A stretch of 64,000 nucleotides of DNA, from contig JACAAK010000019.1 of NCBI GenBank assembly GCA_025093985.1, forward strand, positions 275,720-339,719, in the 5' to 3' direction. This DNA is from Calvatia gigantea. Its lineage: Eukaryota; Basidiomycota; Agaricomycetes; Agaricales; Lycoperdaceae. This document shows positions 34,322-44,307 of the stretch, piece by piece. A program made the translations under genes and the position numbers. A model generated the notes under the pieces. It saw only the letters and a list, made by a program, of their open reading frames with translations, did not search any database and was not told where the DNA came from. The stretch's first letter is position 1, and the number at the start of each line of letters is the position of its first letter.

Positions 34322-34730
34322 TGTTGAATCTCGATCCGTACCACTACGTTGGTTCAGTCTATTTATAGCTGAAACGGGTTCTTGAGTACTTCACTCTTGA
34401 AGAGAGATAACGAACAATGTACTAGACCGCACTCTAGGTTGCTGGTCGTGGTCTATTAAATAGAACAATGTACGCAGTATGCTCTGTATATGCTACTGGC
34501 AGATAAGACCTCACCTGTATTAGGTAGAACGGCGCACAGACCAGAGACATTAGATATATAAGACCTATGTAGTATGCGTACATTCTTTAGACAATTCAGT
34601 CTACTCTTTGCCCACCATTCCTCTAAGATATCCACTAGCTACGGTCTACAACTACCATCTAAACAAACCCAGTGAGTACGACTCCCCTCCGCCACTAGCG
34701 TAGAGCTACCGTGGTGTACTCGTCTTAACA
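34322..34730 (+). repeat. 3' LTR of copia-1 (409 bp)
   Basis: TGTTGAATCTC to GTCTTAACA. Same family as 52542-52949 and 61241-61649, with more differences. Followed at once by gypsy ORF3 sequence. Confidence 0.94.
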
Positions 34731-35205
34731 GTCCCAGTCCCTATCCGTCAAGATGGCCGCAGCCACTTGCCCATCTTCTTCACACATTCCAATGAAGGGA
34801 AGTACCTCATTGGAGCCACCAAGAAAGCCCTCACCGCAGCCATAGTCAATGGAGAGTTCGACGAACTTCCTGAGGCATGAAGTCTAATTGGAGGGTATTG
34901 TTATGAGTTTCCACCGATCATAACAAGTTCCGTGTTATTCTGCATTCCCAACTACCCATGTACCTGTTTCAGTTATTCTAGTCCAGCGTTCTCCGAGATA
35001 TGATTCGTACCAACTACTACACCTTAACTGGACGTTTCATGTAGTAATTCCATCCGTTCAACCGGATGACCTTAGACATATTTAAGTGTACATACACCCT
35101 GTTGTATTCGGTACGCTTAACCATCTTCTGTTCTCTTTCCCTTACTTGCCCTCAAGACTTAGCCAGAGCTGCAACCTGAGGTCTAAACCGACTAAGGTCG
35201 TAACA
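34731..35205 (+). mobile_element. 3' end of another family II gypsy (ORF3 tail plus LTR)
   Basis: 34731-34880 encodes the ORF3 C-terminus (VPVPIRQDGRSHLPIFF ... VNGEFDELPEA, TGA), closest to that of D. The LTR is 34899-35205 (307 bp, TGTTATGAGT to GTCGTAACA). Copia-1's LTR abuts the left side; the right side runs into a Tc1/mariner transposase fragment, with GAAAC at 35206-35210 as the possible right copy of its target duplication. Confidence 0.88.
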
Positions 35206-35835
35206 GAAACAGGTTGGTTGGTAACATTTTGGAGGGCCTTTGTGACCTGAGAGGCATTATCGGCCTTGCAAGAGATGAGAAGTCAAATGGCATATTTGGT
35301 ATCAGAGGGGGAAAGCTTGCTTGGACGGCCACCAGTGGATTTGGAAATTGTTGGCCTATGTTTAGAGCGAACTCTAGAGATAGTACTGAGGGAATAACCA
35401 GTAGTGGAAGCAATTTGGGTAGCAGTATGTCCTTTGTCAAGGAGAAAGAGGATATGATCAATCTGAGAAGAAGAGAGAGGTTTCATGTCAACAGAAGATA
35501 AGTTATTGGGTTACTTTGGCCTGGAGAAGTAAGCTTTCATCTTTATACACAATCTACTCTCATCATATGATTTTATTTGAATTTGTTTGAGAGCAGTAAA
35601 CAGAGTTATGTGCCTGGAGAAGGTGAGGGACAAAACCCTTCCAATGCACTCATAATATTCAATAATTCATATCTCCATAGAAACAAAGTATAATATTAAA
35701 TGCTTAAACATATTTGTAGATAAGAAGCATGACTACCTTCATTTAAAATTTGAAATGAATTGGCTTAGTGGTTGCTGAGTTATTTGAGATTTCATGAAAA
35801 AGTCAAAATCATTGGAAGGGTTTTGTCCCTTACTG
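35206..35835 (-). mobile_element. Tc1/mariner fragment: transposase N-terminus and terminal repeat
   Basis: Minus strand encodes the DNA-binding N-terminus from 35486 down (SSQIDHILFLLDKGHTATQ; STISRVRSKHRPTI), a helix-turn-helix domain of Tc1-like transposases, continuing towards 35206 (ADNASQVTKALQNVTNQPV) before the gypsy LTR cuts it off. The element's 5' end is at the right: CAGTAAGGGACAAAACC on the minus strand, ending at 35835 and followed by TA (35836-35837). Another inverted copy of that repeat lies at about 35625-35650. Catalytic domain absent. Confidence 0.82.
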
Positions 35836-35976
35836 TACAACTGTTTCAAACCCACTGTCCAATCAAAAGGCTCAAAAGGCTCCACTGGCCAATCAAAATG
35901 CACGGCTGCTCCCTGGGAAAACCTATTCCTTTGTATAATAGATTTGTGAATATTACTGAATAAGTCATCCTGATAG

Positions 35977-36757
35977 ATCTGGTGCCTGTGGATAATATGG
36001 AGCCAAACAGAATATGCTGTAGCAGTCACTATCCTGCCTTTGTTACTCCTTTTCTCTTACATAGGTATGTTAATGGTGTTTCTCGGTGGGTGCTGCATCT
36101 ACTGATGTGACCAGCACTGGATATTCCGCCCAATATTGTAGATGCCCTGCTACCTGTCGAACAGCTTGGCATCTCTGAGAGAAGTATTATCCCAATGGAC
36201 ACTGCGAGTTATGTGGTTCTGTCGATCTTCACAATCCTTGTTACCGGGCTGGTGACTGGACGTATTTTGCTCCTACGAAGGCGTCATGTCAGGATAATGG
36301 GCAAGTACCTGATCATCTAAGTCTGCAATGGTGGACTTCATTGCAGAACAGGAACATCGAATGTCTCGAGTCCTTACATGAGCATTGTTGCAATGCTAAT
36401 TGAGTCTTATGCTTTGGAGTCCGCGTGGTCTGTTGCTTCTGCAGTTTCAACCAGCTTGGTGAGCCCAGCCGCCGACCTGTTTGACACAGCCGATTCCGCC
36501 ATCAAGGTAAGTGAGCCAATCATAGTGGCGGCACACCCCTGATATGACGTGTCCAGGTTATTGCTTACTTTCTTGTTGTTTATCGTGTCGCAACTGGACA
36601 GGGATGGACCACCCAGACAGGGGGAAAGCTTACAACCTTACAGTGGAACCGTGGCTCACAGACCGTTACTGATGGGGTTGGCAATCAGCCTCGAGTGCTT
36701 ACAATTGTTGGGGCAGTAGATTCTCCGTCCACATCCCATTCCGAGTCAGTTGTTTAG
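35977..36757 (+). pseudogene. Seven-transmembrane fungal protein paralogue lacking exon 1
   Basis: Four exons aligning one-to-one with exons 2-5 of the intact gene at 47529: 35977-36064 (88 nt), 36115-36300 (186), 36352-36506 (155), 36557-36757 (201, TAG). The first three have exactly the same lengths as their counterparts. The joined frame is fully open for 209 codons. Covers about TM3 to TM7 (IWCLWIIWS ... VIAYFLVVYRVATGQGW). Exon 1 is missing: homology begins near 35945, about 110 bp right of the Tc1/mariner end. The second intron of this stretch (36301-36351) starts with GC (ATGG|GCAAGT) where the other copy has GT. The open frame suggests recent truncation. Confidence 0.82.
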
Positions 36758-39673
36758 TCAGTAGTTCCCATTTAACAATCTTTTACCTTAGTGTCGCTGT
36801 ACACTGGGATCAATCCAGGAGTCGGTCATCTTGTAAATTTTTTAAAGAATGTATAATTTAGCGAGAAGTTATGAAGATGGAAAAGGATTCACACGGTTTG
36901 GAGCGCACTATGAGCGAACAGTTACGGGTTCCATTTGTACCTCCTACGGTATATTAGGGTGGGTATAGAACTAAGGAATTGACCGGGTGGCGAAACGACG
37001 AACAGGAGGGCTAGGACCTTCTCCATTTTGCGAAAATGTGATTAGTACCATGTACTGATATTGGCTGGTCGTTTGCATGCGGACTGACGTACAAGGCACT
37101 AATTAGACAATGCGTCAGGCACTCCAAATCAGTAACGTGGGGGCATTCTGCTAGGGATTGGGATTAACTTCAACGTTGAGTGCGACTTGTAGGGTGAGTG
37201 ACAGGGCGGGTGCAGTTAAAGAACTGTTAAAACACTAGAAAGGCTCGTACGGGGACAACAATAAAGGTTACTGATTGAGAATGCGGTGTGTAACGGTAAC
37301 GTATCTGCGCATATGGCTAACTTACCTTCATGGGGAGCGTCTCTCGCTTCAAAATTTGTTATGGCCTGTCGTTTCCCGAAGCTGCACCATAATCTGTCCA
37401 ACAGCCAAATACTTCACAACATCATCCTGGTGACAACCACCATCTTCATCCTTGCCTTCTCCAAATCCTCGGGATCGTACGCGTGAGTCTGAAAAAGTGA
37501 CCCACGACGACGCTTAGGTCGTGCGGCTTGAGCATTGTTAGGACCACGTCCGGGTAGGTATTAAGGAGGAATATAACTTCGTGGCGTATTGCAGGCATAG
37601 GTCTGTATTGAAAGCGTGGTGGTTACGGTTGGTCGTAGCCTAATCCTCCATCCCATGTTGAATGTACGGGGAGATAGGTCTTTGTGAATGGCCAACCGTT
37701 TTGCAGTCATGTTTTGGTAAATCTCAACACCTGAAATTCCGATCTCCCGAGTTATGGTTTCGGAGTCCCCGAAGCTACAAACTTGACGCCAATCTTCCGC
37801 ATCTGTTTGGGCAAAACCTAAGTTACTTCTCCAATTATGTGTTCTCAAAAACGGAACAGTACCTTTTTACGTATTCAGATTACCGATGGGGCTGCAAGTG
37901 ATATGCGGGGGGTCTTGAATCAAGCAAATCCAGAACTCTAGAACCTTGAGAGGTTTATGCAAGTGAAGATTTCACTGAGACAAGACGAATAAGTTTTCTT
38001 TGTTGGGACTGCATTCCTGTTGCGTTCGGTGACGCCACCGATATTGGAAGTCGAATTAACCGAAATACTATCCATACTTGCATTAGCACCGACAAAGGAC
38101 AGTTGTGAACCACACACTTCACTTTCGAACTACAGTCCTACCCGAACTCAATCTCTAGCAAATTAAGGAACTTGGCGCCGTTATTCTCCTCAATCAGCCG
38201 CACCTACGTCAGCTGCGTCAACACCTTATCCACACTCTCCTGCAAAACCTTTCTATCTCCTGCGTGCATTCGGAACGAACGTTCAACCGGTCGGACTCGC
38301 TTTGGCACTCCTCCACTCTCAACTATCGCCGCATTGCCAAGTTCGGTAGTGCTTCAGGTTTGTGATTCTCCAACCGTCTGAACCGCGCTGGGACCTTGAA
38401 AGGGTATTTGATTGCCTCTTTTCTTCGACGTTCCTTGTAATCGTATTTCCGGAAGTCGACCGCGATCTGGTGAAGTAAGGCCTGGTTGTGTTAATCCTTT
38501 TAGGGAGGGTAGTGGATATAGTAAAAATGAAACATACAGTACCTACGTACCCCAATTGCCTAAAAAATCGAACCTGATGGTCATTGGCTCCCCATCTGCG
38601 TGCCCGTGGCTTTGTACCCGAAAGCACTAATAACCCTGCTTCCCAAATGACCAACACAAAAGGACTCCAAAGTTCGTTAACGAATACTCGATGATGGTTC
38701 TTCCACCACCTCGTTTTGCACTAGACGTCGAGTTCGCGCACTTGTGAGCCCCCCTCCCACGAGGTCCTTCGTGTTTACCTTGAAACGCAGAATGCCTGGT
38801 CGCGTTGTATGTATTCGACATGGTCATTCAGTCGGAACTATGTCTACAGCAGCTGTCAGTTTATCAATAGCGAATGGCATTGTATGATGAGCCTGGGGGG
38901 CACATCTTGTCAATCATTTTCTTTACTAAGTCGGCAGCGGAGCTTGGAGGTCCGAAGCTAGGCAATATGATGGCAAGACCGATGTTCTGTCCGTTCCTTT
39001 AGGCGTTCAAAACTCAGCCCCAACGCATCCCCAACGATCCAGATGGCTATCCGGCATGAGTTGACATTCATTAGGAGGGATCCATCTAATTAGTATCGCA
39101 GCAGAGTCCCAGCAGTGTTCGCGGAGGAGACATGGTATAAATGTGGGTAAGTTCGAAAAGAAACGGTGTGTTCCGTGGTTGGATACGTTGACGCGCTTGG
39201 TAACGGAAAATGGGACGTAAAAGGGGGAGAGGGGTCGTGCTTCAATGATATTCAGGTATTCTAAGTCACGTCGTCTGAGTCCCTAAGAGAAAAAAGCATA
39301 GGAATTTGCAAAAGAAATAATTTAGTGACGGTGGTTCGCGTGACGTCATCCAACGATCGCGCTGAGAGCCCTTTTCATGCACGTAGCCCCACGTGCAAAA
39401 TACGCTATCCTCTACCGTTTCACTGGCAGTCCTTTCTCCCAGGATTCGGCACCTGGGCCAGCTGCCGGTTAATAAGTAAGAAGAACGAAAATTCTTATAG
39501 ATACCGCGCAGACGTCCAAAGCCTTCGGGTCCAACAGCCGCGCAGATGCAACAAGTCCCACAATAAATGGTCTAGGGGTTCATGCATAATTACGCATTTC
39601 ATCAAGGTAGCCTTACATTCAATGGATCAACTATACAATACAACGAATGTGGGGCTCATAATACGCATAGCGC
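36758..39673. other. 2.9 kb without a recognised gene
   Basis: No ORF here matches a family I recognise. The longest open stretches are under 125 codons and none could be joined by convincing splice sites. No LTR, zinc knuckle or RT motif is visible. A C-S-F-G peptide recurs on the minus strand near 37380 and 37780, but flanking similarity is too weak to call a family. May hold an intron-rich gene or decayed intergenic DNA. Confidence 0.4.
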
Positions 39674-40173
39674 TCAAATATTGCGGTTGAAGTCCTGCTG
39701 AGTGGAGCCCTTGCTCTGACGAGCATCGCCTACACAGAGATCGCCTTCAGTCTACCATCGGCGCATACCGGCTAGCGGAGGGATAGCATACCTTGAGCCT
39801 GCTGAGAGCGATCTCCCGTGATCGAGCCGACAACCGAATCTTTCTTGCCACCAACATGGTCTTGAGTACCCTCGGCATAGCCCTTGGTACGGGCGGCGTC
39901 GTATTCGCTGTGTCCCTCGGCACGCTCTTGCTGGCCAGAGGAACGGAGATTGTGGGACCCCGTTACGGCGCCAAGCTATAACATTTATGAGCAGGGGTCC
40001 AAACTCAAGAACGGGAGCTTGGCAGGGTATTTTTACGTACGCCTTCCTTAACACTGCCCTTGGTAGAGTGCCATTGGCCAGAGGTCTTACTGATGAGAAA
40101 ACGAGTAATATTGTCAGTTCTGTGAAAGTAGAGTGGCAGGATTTGACGAGACGAACCTGGGATTGCTGGACAT
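39674..40173 (-). CDS. CsbD-like small hydrophilic stress protein (101 aa, four exons)
   Basis: Exons on the minus strand: 40173-40157, 40089-40041, 39975-39792, 39729-39674 (17, 49, 184, 56 nt = 306), introns of 67, 65 and 62 nt, all GT-AG. The spliced product starts MSSNPSKTSGQWHSTKGSVK and ends STQQDFNRNI. It carries the CsbD-type segments GLGAVTGSHNL and KGYAEGTQDHVGGKKDSVVG followed by ITGDRSQQAQGDARQSKG. Fungal relatives are short, charged, Gly/Gln-rich proteins; some were described as binding cruciform or mismatched DNA. The very short first exon (five full codons plus two bases) hides the gene from ORF scans. No stop or frameshift seen, so probably functional. Soluble; no signal peptide. 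Confidence 0.85.
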
Positions 40174-40754
40174 AATATGAATGGGAGTGTTGATTAATAG
40201 AAATGTAGTTGAGGCTTCAAAAGTAAATCAATCGACGATATGGGACGGGTCTGGGCTTGAAGGAGTCCAATTAGCCCGGCATAAATACACCAAACGTTCG
40301 GATAGCGCTGGGGACATTGGGGCCAGAGATGGAGAGTATGAGCGCATTCAACGTATGTAACTCCCGCATCATGTGGTAGCAAAGGCGTTGCGGGGAGCTT
40401 GGGGCCATAGTATGACCCAGACAGCTTGGACAAGCCTGGAAGTTGATTTGCTACTCCAAACCGGGGGGAGGAAAAGAGCTGAAAAGGGTTGATGTGTTCG
40501 CACGGGCAAAGAGTTGGTGCTGTTCAAGTCGTCATTGCATCATCACTTATTGACGTCGTCGGCTCGTGCCACTGTACTGGATTTCTGTATCAATGATGGC
40601 TGGGGAGTATCGCGAGGATGCAGGGAGCTACACCGAAATAGGCAGATATTTTTACAAGGAATAAAATGATACATTGCACTCGCGTCCCATTGCGTTGAAT
40701 CCCGAATATATCTCGATGCAAGCTTCTGCTGACAGGAAAAAGCATTCTTATTAC
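40174..40754. other. Upstream region of the CsbD-like gene, nothing else recognised
   Basis: About 580 bp. Should contain the promoter of the minus-strand CsbD-like gene. No canonical TATA box placed with confidence and no ORF of note. Confidence 0.4.
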
Positions 40755-41198
40755 TTATAGGTCTTCATGGGGAGTGCCATCCCGTGGGTGAGCAGGAACA
40801 AGTGGGCGGAAAGGCAGAGGTACCTTCGGTGTCCGTGAGGCAGCGGCCAGACCTAGGGAAGGAGTCCCCTCTCCAGATATATTTCGCAGTACTAAATCGC
40901 AAGTGCTGTCGGTTGCTGTAAGCGGGTATCGTGCTCGTGCCATTGTCGAGGCGAAACGGCCCAAAGCCCGCTCATGCAACCTCGAGAAGTCGATTCGGTC
41001 TTGCTTAAGCCGTTGTTTATTGCTGGAAAATAATCCCAGTGCTTCTTCCAAATGGTAGAAAGCAGCGCCCTCCACATGGATAGTCTCTGGAGGGTAGATA
41101 GTTCTACAGGCTGGCTGGCTGCTGAAGGAAATAGCTTTGCGGGTCTTTGGGGTCATGTTTCGATCAACTTGCGACTGGCCGAAGGAACAACACATCAC
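40755..41198 (-). CDS. Uncharacterised open reading frame (147 codons)
   Basis: Open frame with evenly charged helical sequence in its middle (KQRLKQDRIDFSRLHERALG near residues 60-80) and a Pro-rich tail. I do not recognise a family. It may be the last exon of a larger gene or chance. No splice partner was established. Stop TAA near 40757. Confidence 0.25.
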   Translation of the reverse strand: MMCCSFGQSQVDRNMTPKTRKAISFSSQPACRTIYPPETIHVEGAAFYHLEEALGLFSSNKQRLKQDRIDFSRLHERALGRFASTMARARYPLTATDSTCDLVLRNISGEGTPSLGLAAASRTPKVPLPFRPLVPAHPRDGTPHEDL

Positions 41199-41368
41199 GA
41201 AAATTCACAGGCTCTGCACGGTGTATCAGACAGATAAAAAAATGAAGGATTTAACGGTGACGGAAATCAGCTCAGTAGTTCACCAATATTTCGGTCGTCG
41301 ATTCAGGGGTGGTCACCTCTATCACTCCGTGCTCACCACTTTAGGGGGATGGAAAGAGTAGAATTACT

Positions 41369-43667
41369 TTATTCGTATGAAATCTGCTCTGAAAGACGAA
41401 GAATATATACCCTCACCGACCCATCCTCCGCAAGTTCCCTCTCCCCAACAACAGCAAACCACCCACCCAATACAACGGCTTTTACCTTTTTCGACGCCTC
41501 TGTTCTCAACTTGACCATCAACTCATCTGGCGTTCCGAGGGTTTGAGCATCTGGCCGGAATTGGCCGTGCCATTCACGGGGCTGCCGAAGCTGATTAGTG
41601 GGTCGAACCCATGGAGGAAAATGGATGCGACAAACAGGAGCTTGACCCCACAATCCCATAAGGTTCCACTTGACGTGTGTTTCGCGTGGCCACCAGACAA
41701 TTTCGTACGAGAATTGATTTTTAGTGATTCGGTTGATAACCCGCGAACACTCGGAAATTTGACCTTCAATAGTATATGTGAACAGGCGTGCACGTATCTC
41801 GTTTGGGGACTGGAAGAATTAGATCAGCGATGAAATTACAGCGCTACGAATTATGCTCACGTAGTACCGAATCCAAAGTATGAGGTTCAAAAGATGGTCA
41901 GAAATGATGGCAGAGGCATATCCCTCAAGTTTGTTGAAGAGAACGTGGTCAAAGACCTCAAAAATTTCTGATACAGGAACCGAAATTTTGAGCGTCTTGG
42001 GGTACATCCGAAATTTATCGTGTGCGGTTAAGAGCATCCGAGGCCAATGCGTGCGCGCGTGCCGAACCATGTAGGATGTATCTGATTTTTCCCATTTAGG
42101 GTGATTCCAGCTCAGAATAGCTGCGTCTGTGTTATCGGATGGTCATGATGCGATCTGCGGAAGAGAGTGAGCTGGGGAACGCACATGTATCGTTATTCTC
42201 GTTCACTTGTCGGAGAATCCGAAAGTAACACCGCCATACTGCTGTATGAAACTCTACAACATCTACACAATATTCTCTAGAGCGCTTCCGATCATTGAGG
42301 TAATCCACAAATGATGCATGAAGAATCATAATCCTCGACGAAACGGCATCTTCGGGCTTGGGGATATTGATGACGGAAGGTAATCTCACGAGGGCATTAT
42401 ACAATGTGTGCTGGCTCAATCCCAATGTGTTTGCGACCTCGACCAAACTAGTTGCATAGATCGCATCATAGATAGCCAACCCGAGAATATGCTTTGTGAA
42501 GCGGAGCGTGGCGGAAGGGATGCTAGACATGACTTGATGGTATAACAGGTCGAGGGGAGCCAGTGGGCTTTCTTCGAGATTGAATGCGACCTTAGCTTGG
42601 CGGATGACGGCGAGGGCCCGTTGGAGTTGGGTAATGGGGTTCGATTCGCCAATGGTCGCTGCACCAATAAATAACACAACAGTGGAGGCAAGCACAAACA
42701 GGCCCGAGGACACACGCACAATTTCCAGGAACTGGCTTTCAGTCGGCCACAGTGACGTTGGGGGATCAAGTGGGGATGATTGTCCTTGATCTTCGTCAGC
42801 TCGATACGAAGGTATCGTTCCACGTCTCGACAGGCCTCACCGGAATTGACAGGGATGGTCACTTCATGGTATGTGGGAAAGATGTCGTCACGGGAGAACA
42901 AGTTTTGGAGGTGGTTCTCTGGGCGGCTAGAGATGATCCACACCAGATGTGCCTCGGGATATTGTGTTGTAAAGGCGCTAATGAGTTCAATGAAGCGGCA
43001 CTGAGCTTCCTCGCCGTAGCATTCGTCCACGCCGTCGATGTACACCGACCAAGCGTTCGTGTCTTGCCAGAGCATCATTTCTCCGAAGGGTCGAGAGATG
43101 AGTATTCTGAATTGCTCGGGCATAGCCTTTCCCAACAATCTGGGATCGGCTGTCATACGCTCAGTGAGGTAAGCACGATAAGCAGGGTCTTTGACTGCGA
43201 GCTGGTAGGCTATGGTGCCAAGCACTCGGTTGGGATCGGCACGTTTGTTGGGCCGCGAGATGAAGAGAGTTGCACCCAGTTTGGCCGTGAATGCTTCTGC
43301 TTCTGCTTCTGCAAGAGTCTGAATGACTGCAGATTTGCTGACGCCCGCCGAACCGTTGAGCCAGAGGAGGCGCTTCGCGCGCTTGTTGTTATGGCGCCAT
43401 GTTAGGACTGCGTTCATGATGTCCTGTCTCGTTCCGGGGTGGCATCGCGGAGGAGGATCACGTTCAAAGGAGTCAAATTCGGCTCCCTCGAGAATGAAGG
43501 GAACCATTAGTCGAAGCGCTAAAATAGAGGATCAACAACACCATATACCCCGATGGATTACGGTACGGACCATCGGTGCCCATATAAAAATGGGTATTGT
43601 GGCTCATATCATACATGATTGGGCTGTTCAGTACAAAGTGGTGGGCGTTGTTGAAGCTGCCGGTCAT
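41369..43667 (-). CDS. NACHT-domain NTPase, copy 1 (frameshift in the middle)
   Basis: STAND-class NTPase of the agaricomycete NACHT type. Exon 1 43667-43571 (MTGSFNNAHHFVLNSPIMYD), 52-nt intron, exon 2 from 43518 with FERDPPPRCHPGTR, the P-loop LNGSAGVSKSAVIQTLAE, Walker B WSVYIDGVDEC and WIISSRPENHL. The frame shifts by one base in a C run at about 42757-42775; the next frame stays homologous to copy 2 (SSGLFVLASTVV; LHASFVDYLNDRKRS) to about 42130. Further exons run to the C-terminus (VVLGGWFAVVGEREL ... GSVRVYILRL, TAA at 41369). The P-loop has Ser where copy 2 has the usual Gly before Lys. Frameshift may be a homopolymer error or a true lesion. Likely role by family: nucleotide-dependent signalling or self/non-self recognition; not shown here. 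Confidence 0.8.
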
Positions 43668-44307
43668 CAACTGAGGCGAAAGACCTTGGGAGTTAATCAT
43701 CAGATGCTGGGCAACAACCTAAAAGTGTGTGGAGACACAAACCAGGGTCAGACGCAGACGACGGTGGGGATTTGGACGTCGGGGACCTATGTCGGAATCG
43801 CAGATTGAGACATTCCATGGTCAAAGATCAAAGGACAAAGTATTCGTGCCAACTGCCTCCAGGTCGACGTTTCAACGGCAACTGCGGTGACACGGCAGAT
43901 AAAAATAGAACCACTGTGCCGATATGCACCGGGGGGCTCGGGTTTCATTGATTTTATTGTTCACGTAAGACGAACGAACCAATGCCTTGTTATATACAAA
44001 AGTATGCAGCTTCAAGTCATATAGTTATGCCCTGAGGGATTGTTTGATCTGAAATGATGCCCGTACAGTAAGCCCTGTCATACGTAAAGGTAACACGGAG
44101 GCGGAGGATATTGGTGTCAAGGAGCGTGCTCAGGCTTCCACCGATTTGGGGGCAAGGAGTAACGTTGCTCACATGCTACAAGTCGAAGCGCTTATGTCCA
44201 CTTTACTATCCCATCCTCGGAAAATTCCTCCCCTCGACAGCAAACCACATAACAATGCGACAACTTTGACGCCCTTCCTCGCAAGCTCCCGTCTTCCCTT
44301 TACGCTC
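43668..44307. other. Spacer between NACHT copies 1 and 2
   Basis: About 640 bp: the upstream region of NACHT copy 1 and the 3' flank of copy 2. An in-frame ATG at 43700 could extend copy 1 by 11 codons. No other gene recognised. Confidence 0.4.

Larger units (their letters stand above)
29071..34730 (+). mobile_element. Ty1/copia element copia-1, 5'-truncated
   Basis: Lacks the 5' LTR, leader and about the first 185 gag codons, which are present in copia-2 at 52542-53700. Has one long gag-pol ORF, polypurine tract and 3' LTR (34322-34730). The right flank is the 3' part of a family II gypsy, the left flank I-2 pol, so the two sides do not share a target site and an end has been lost by recombination or deletion. 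Confidence 0.92.

Noticed and set aside
37200..38830. Possible repeated C-S-F-G motif family on the minus strand
   Set aside because: Four short matches with no consistent flanking similarity or splice model; chance not excluded.
39752..40054. 100-codon minus-strand ORF
   Set aside because: Runs in another frame across introns of the CsbD-like gene; the spliced gene explains the conservation.
42637..42660. B-box-like GGTTCGATTC
   Set aside because: Lies inside NACHT coding sequence and has no cloverleaf context.
43521..43550. 30-nt intron at the start of NACHT copy 1
   Set aside because: Too short and gives the wrong frame; the 52-nt intron 43519-43570 gives the phase used in copy 2.
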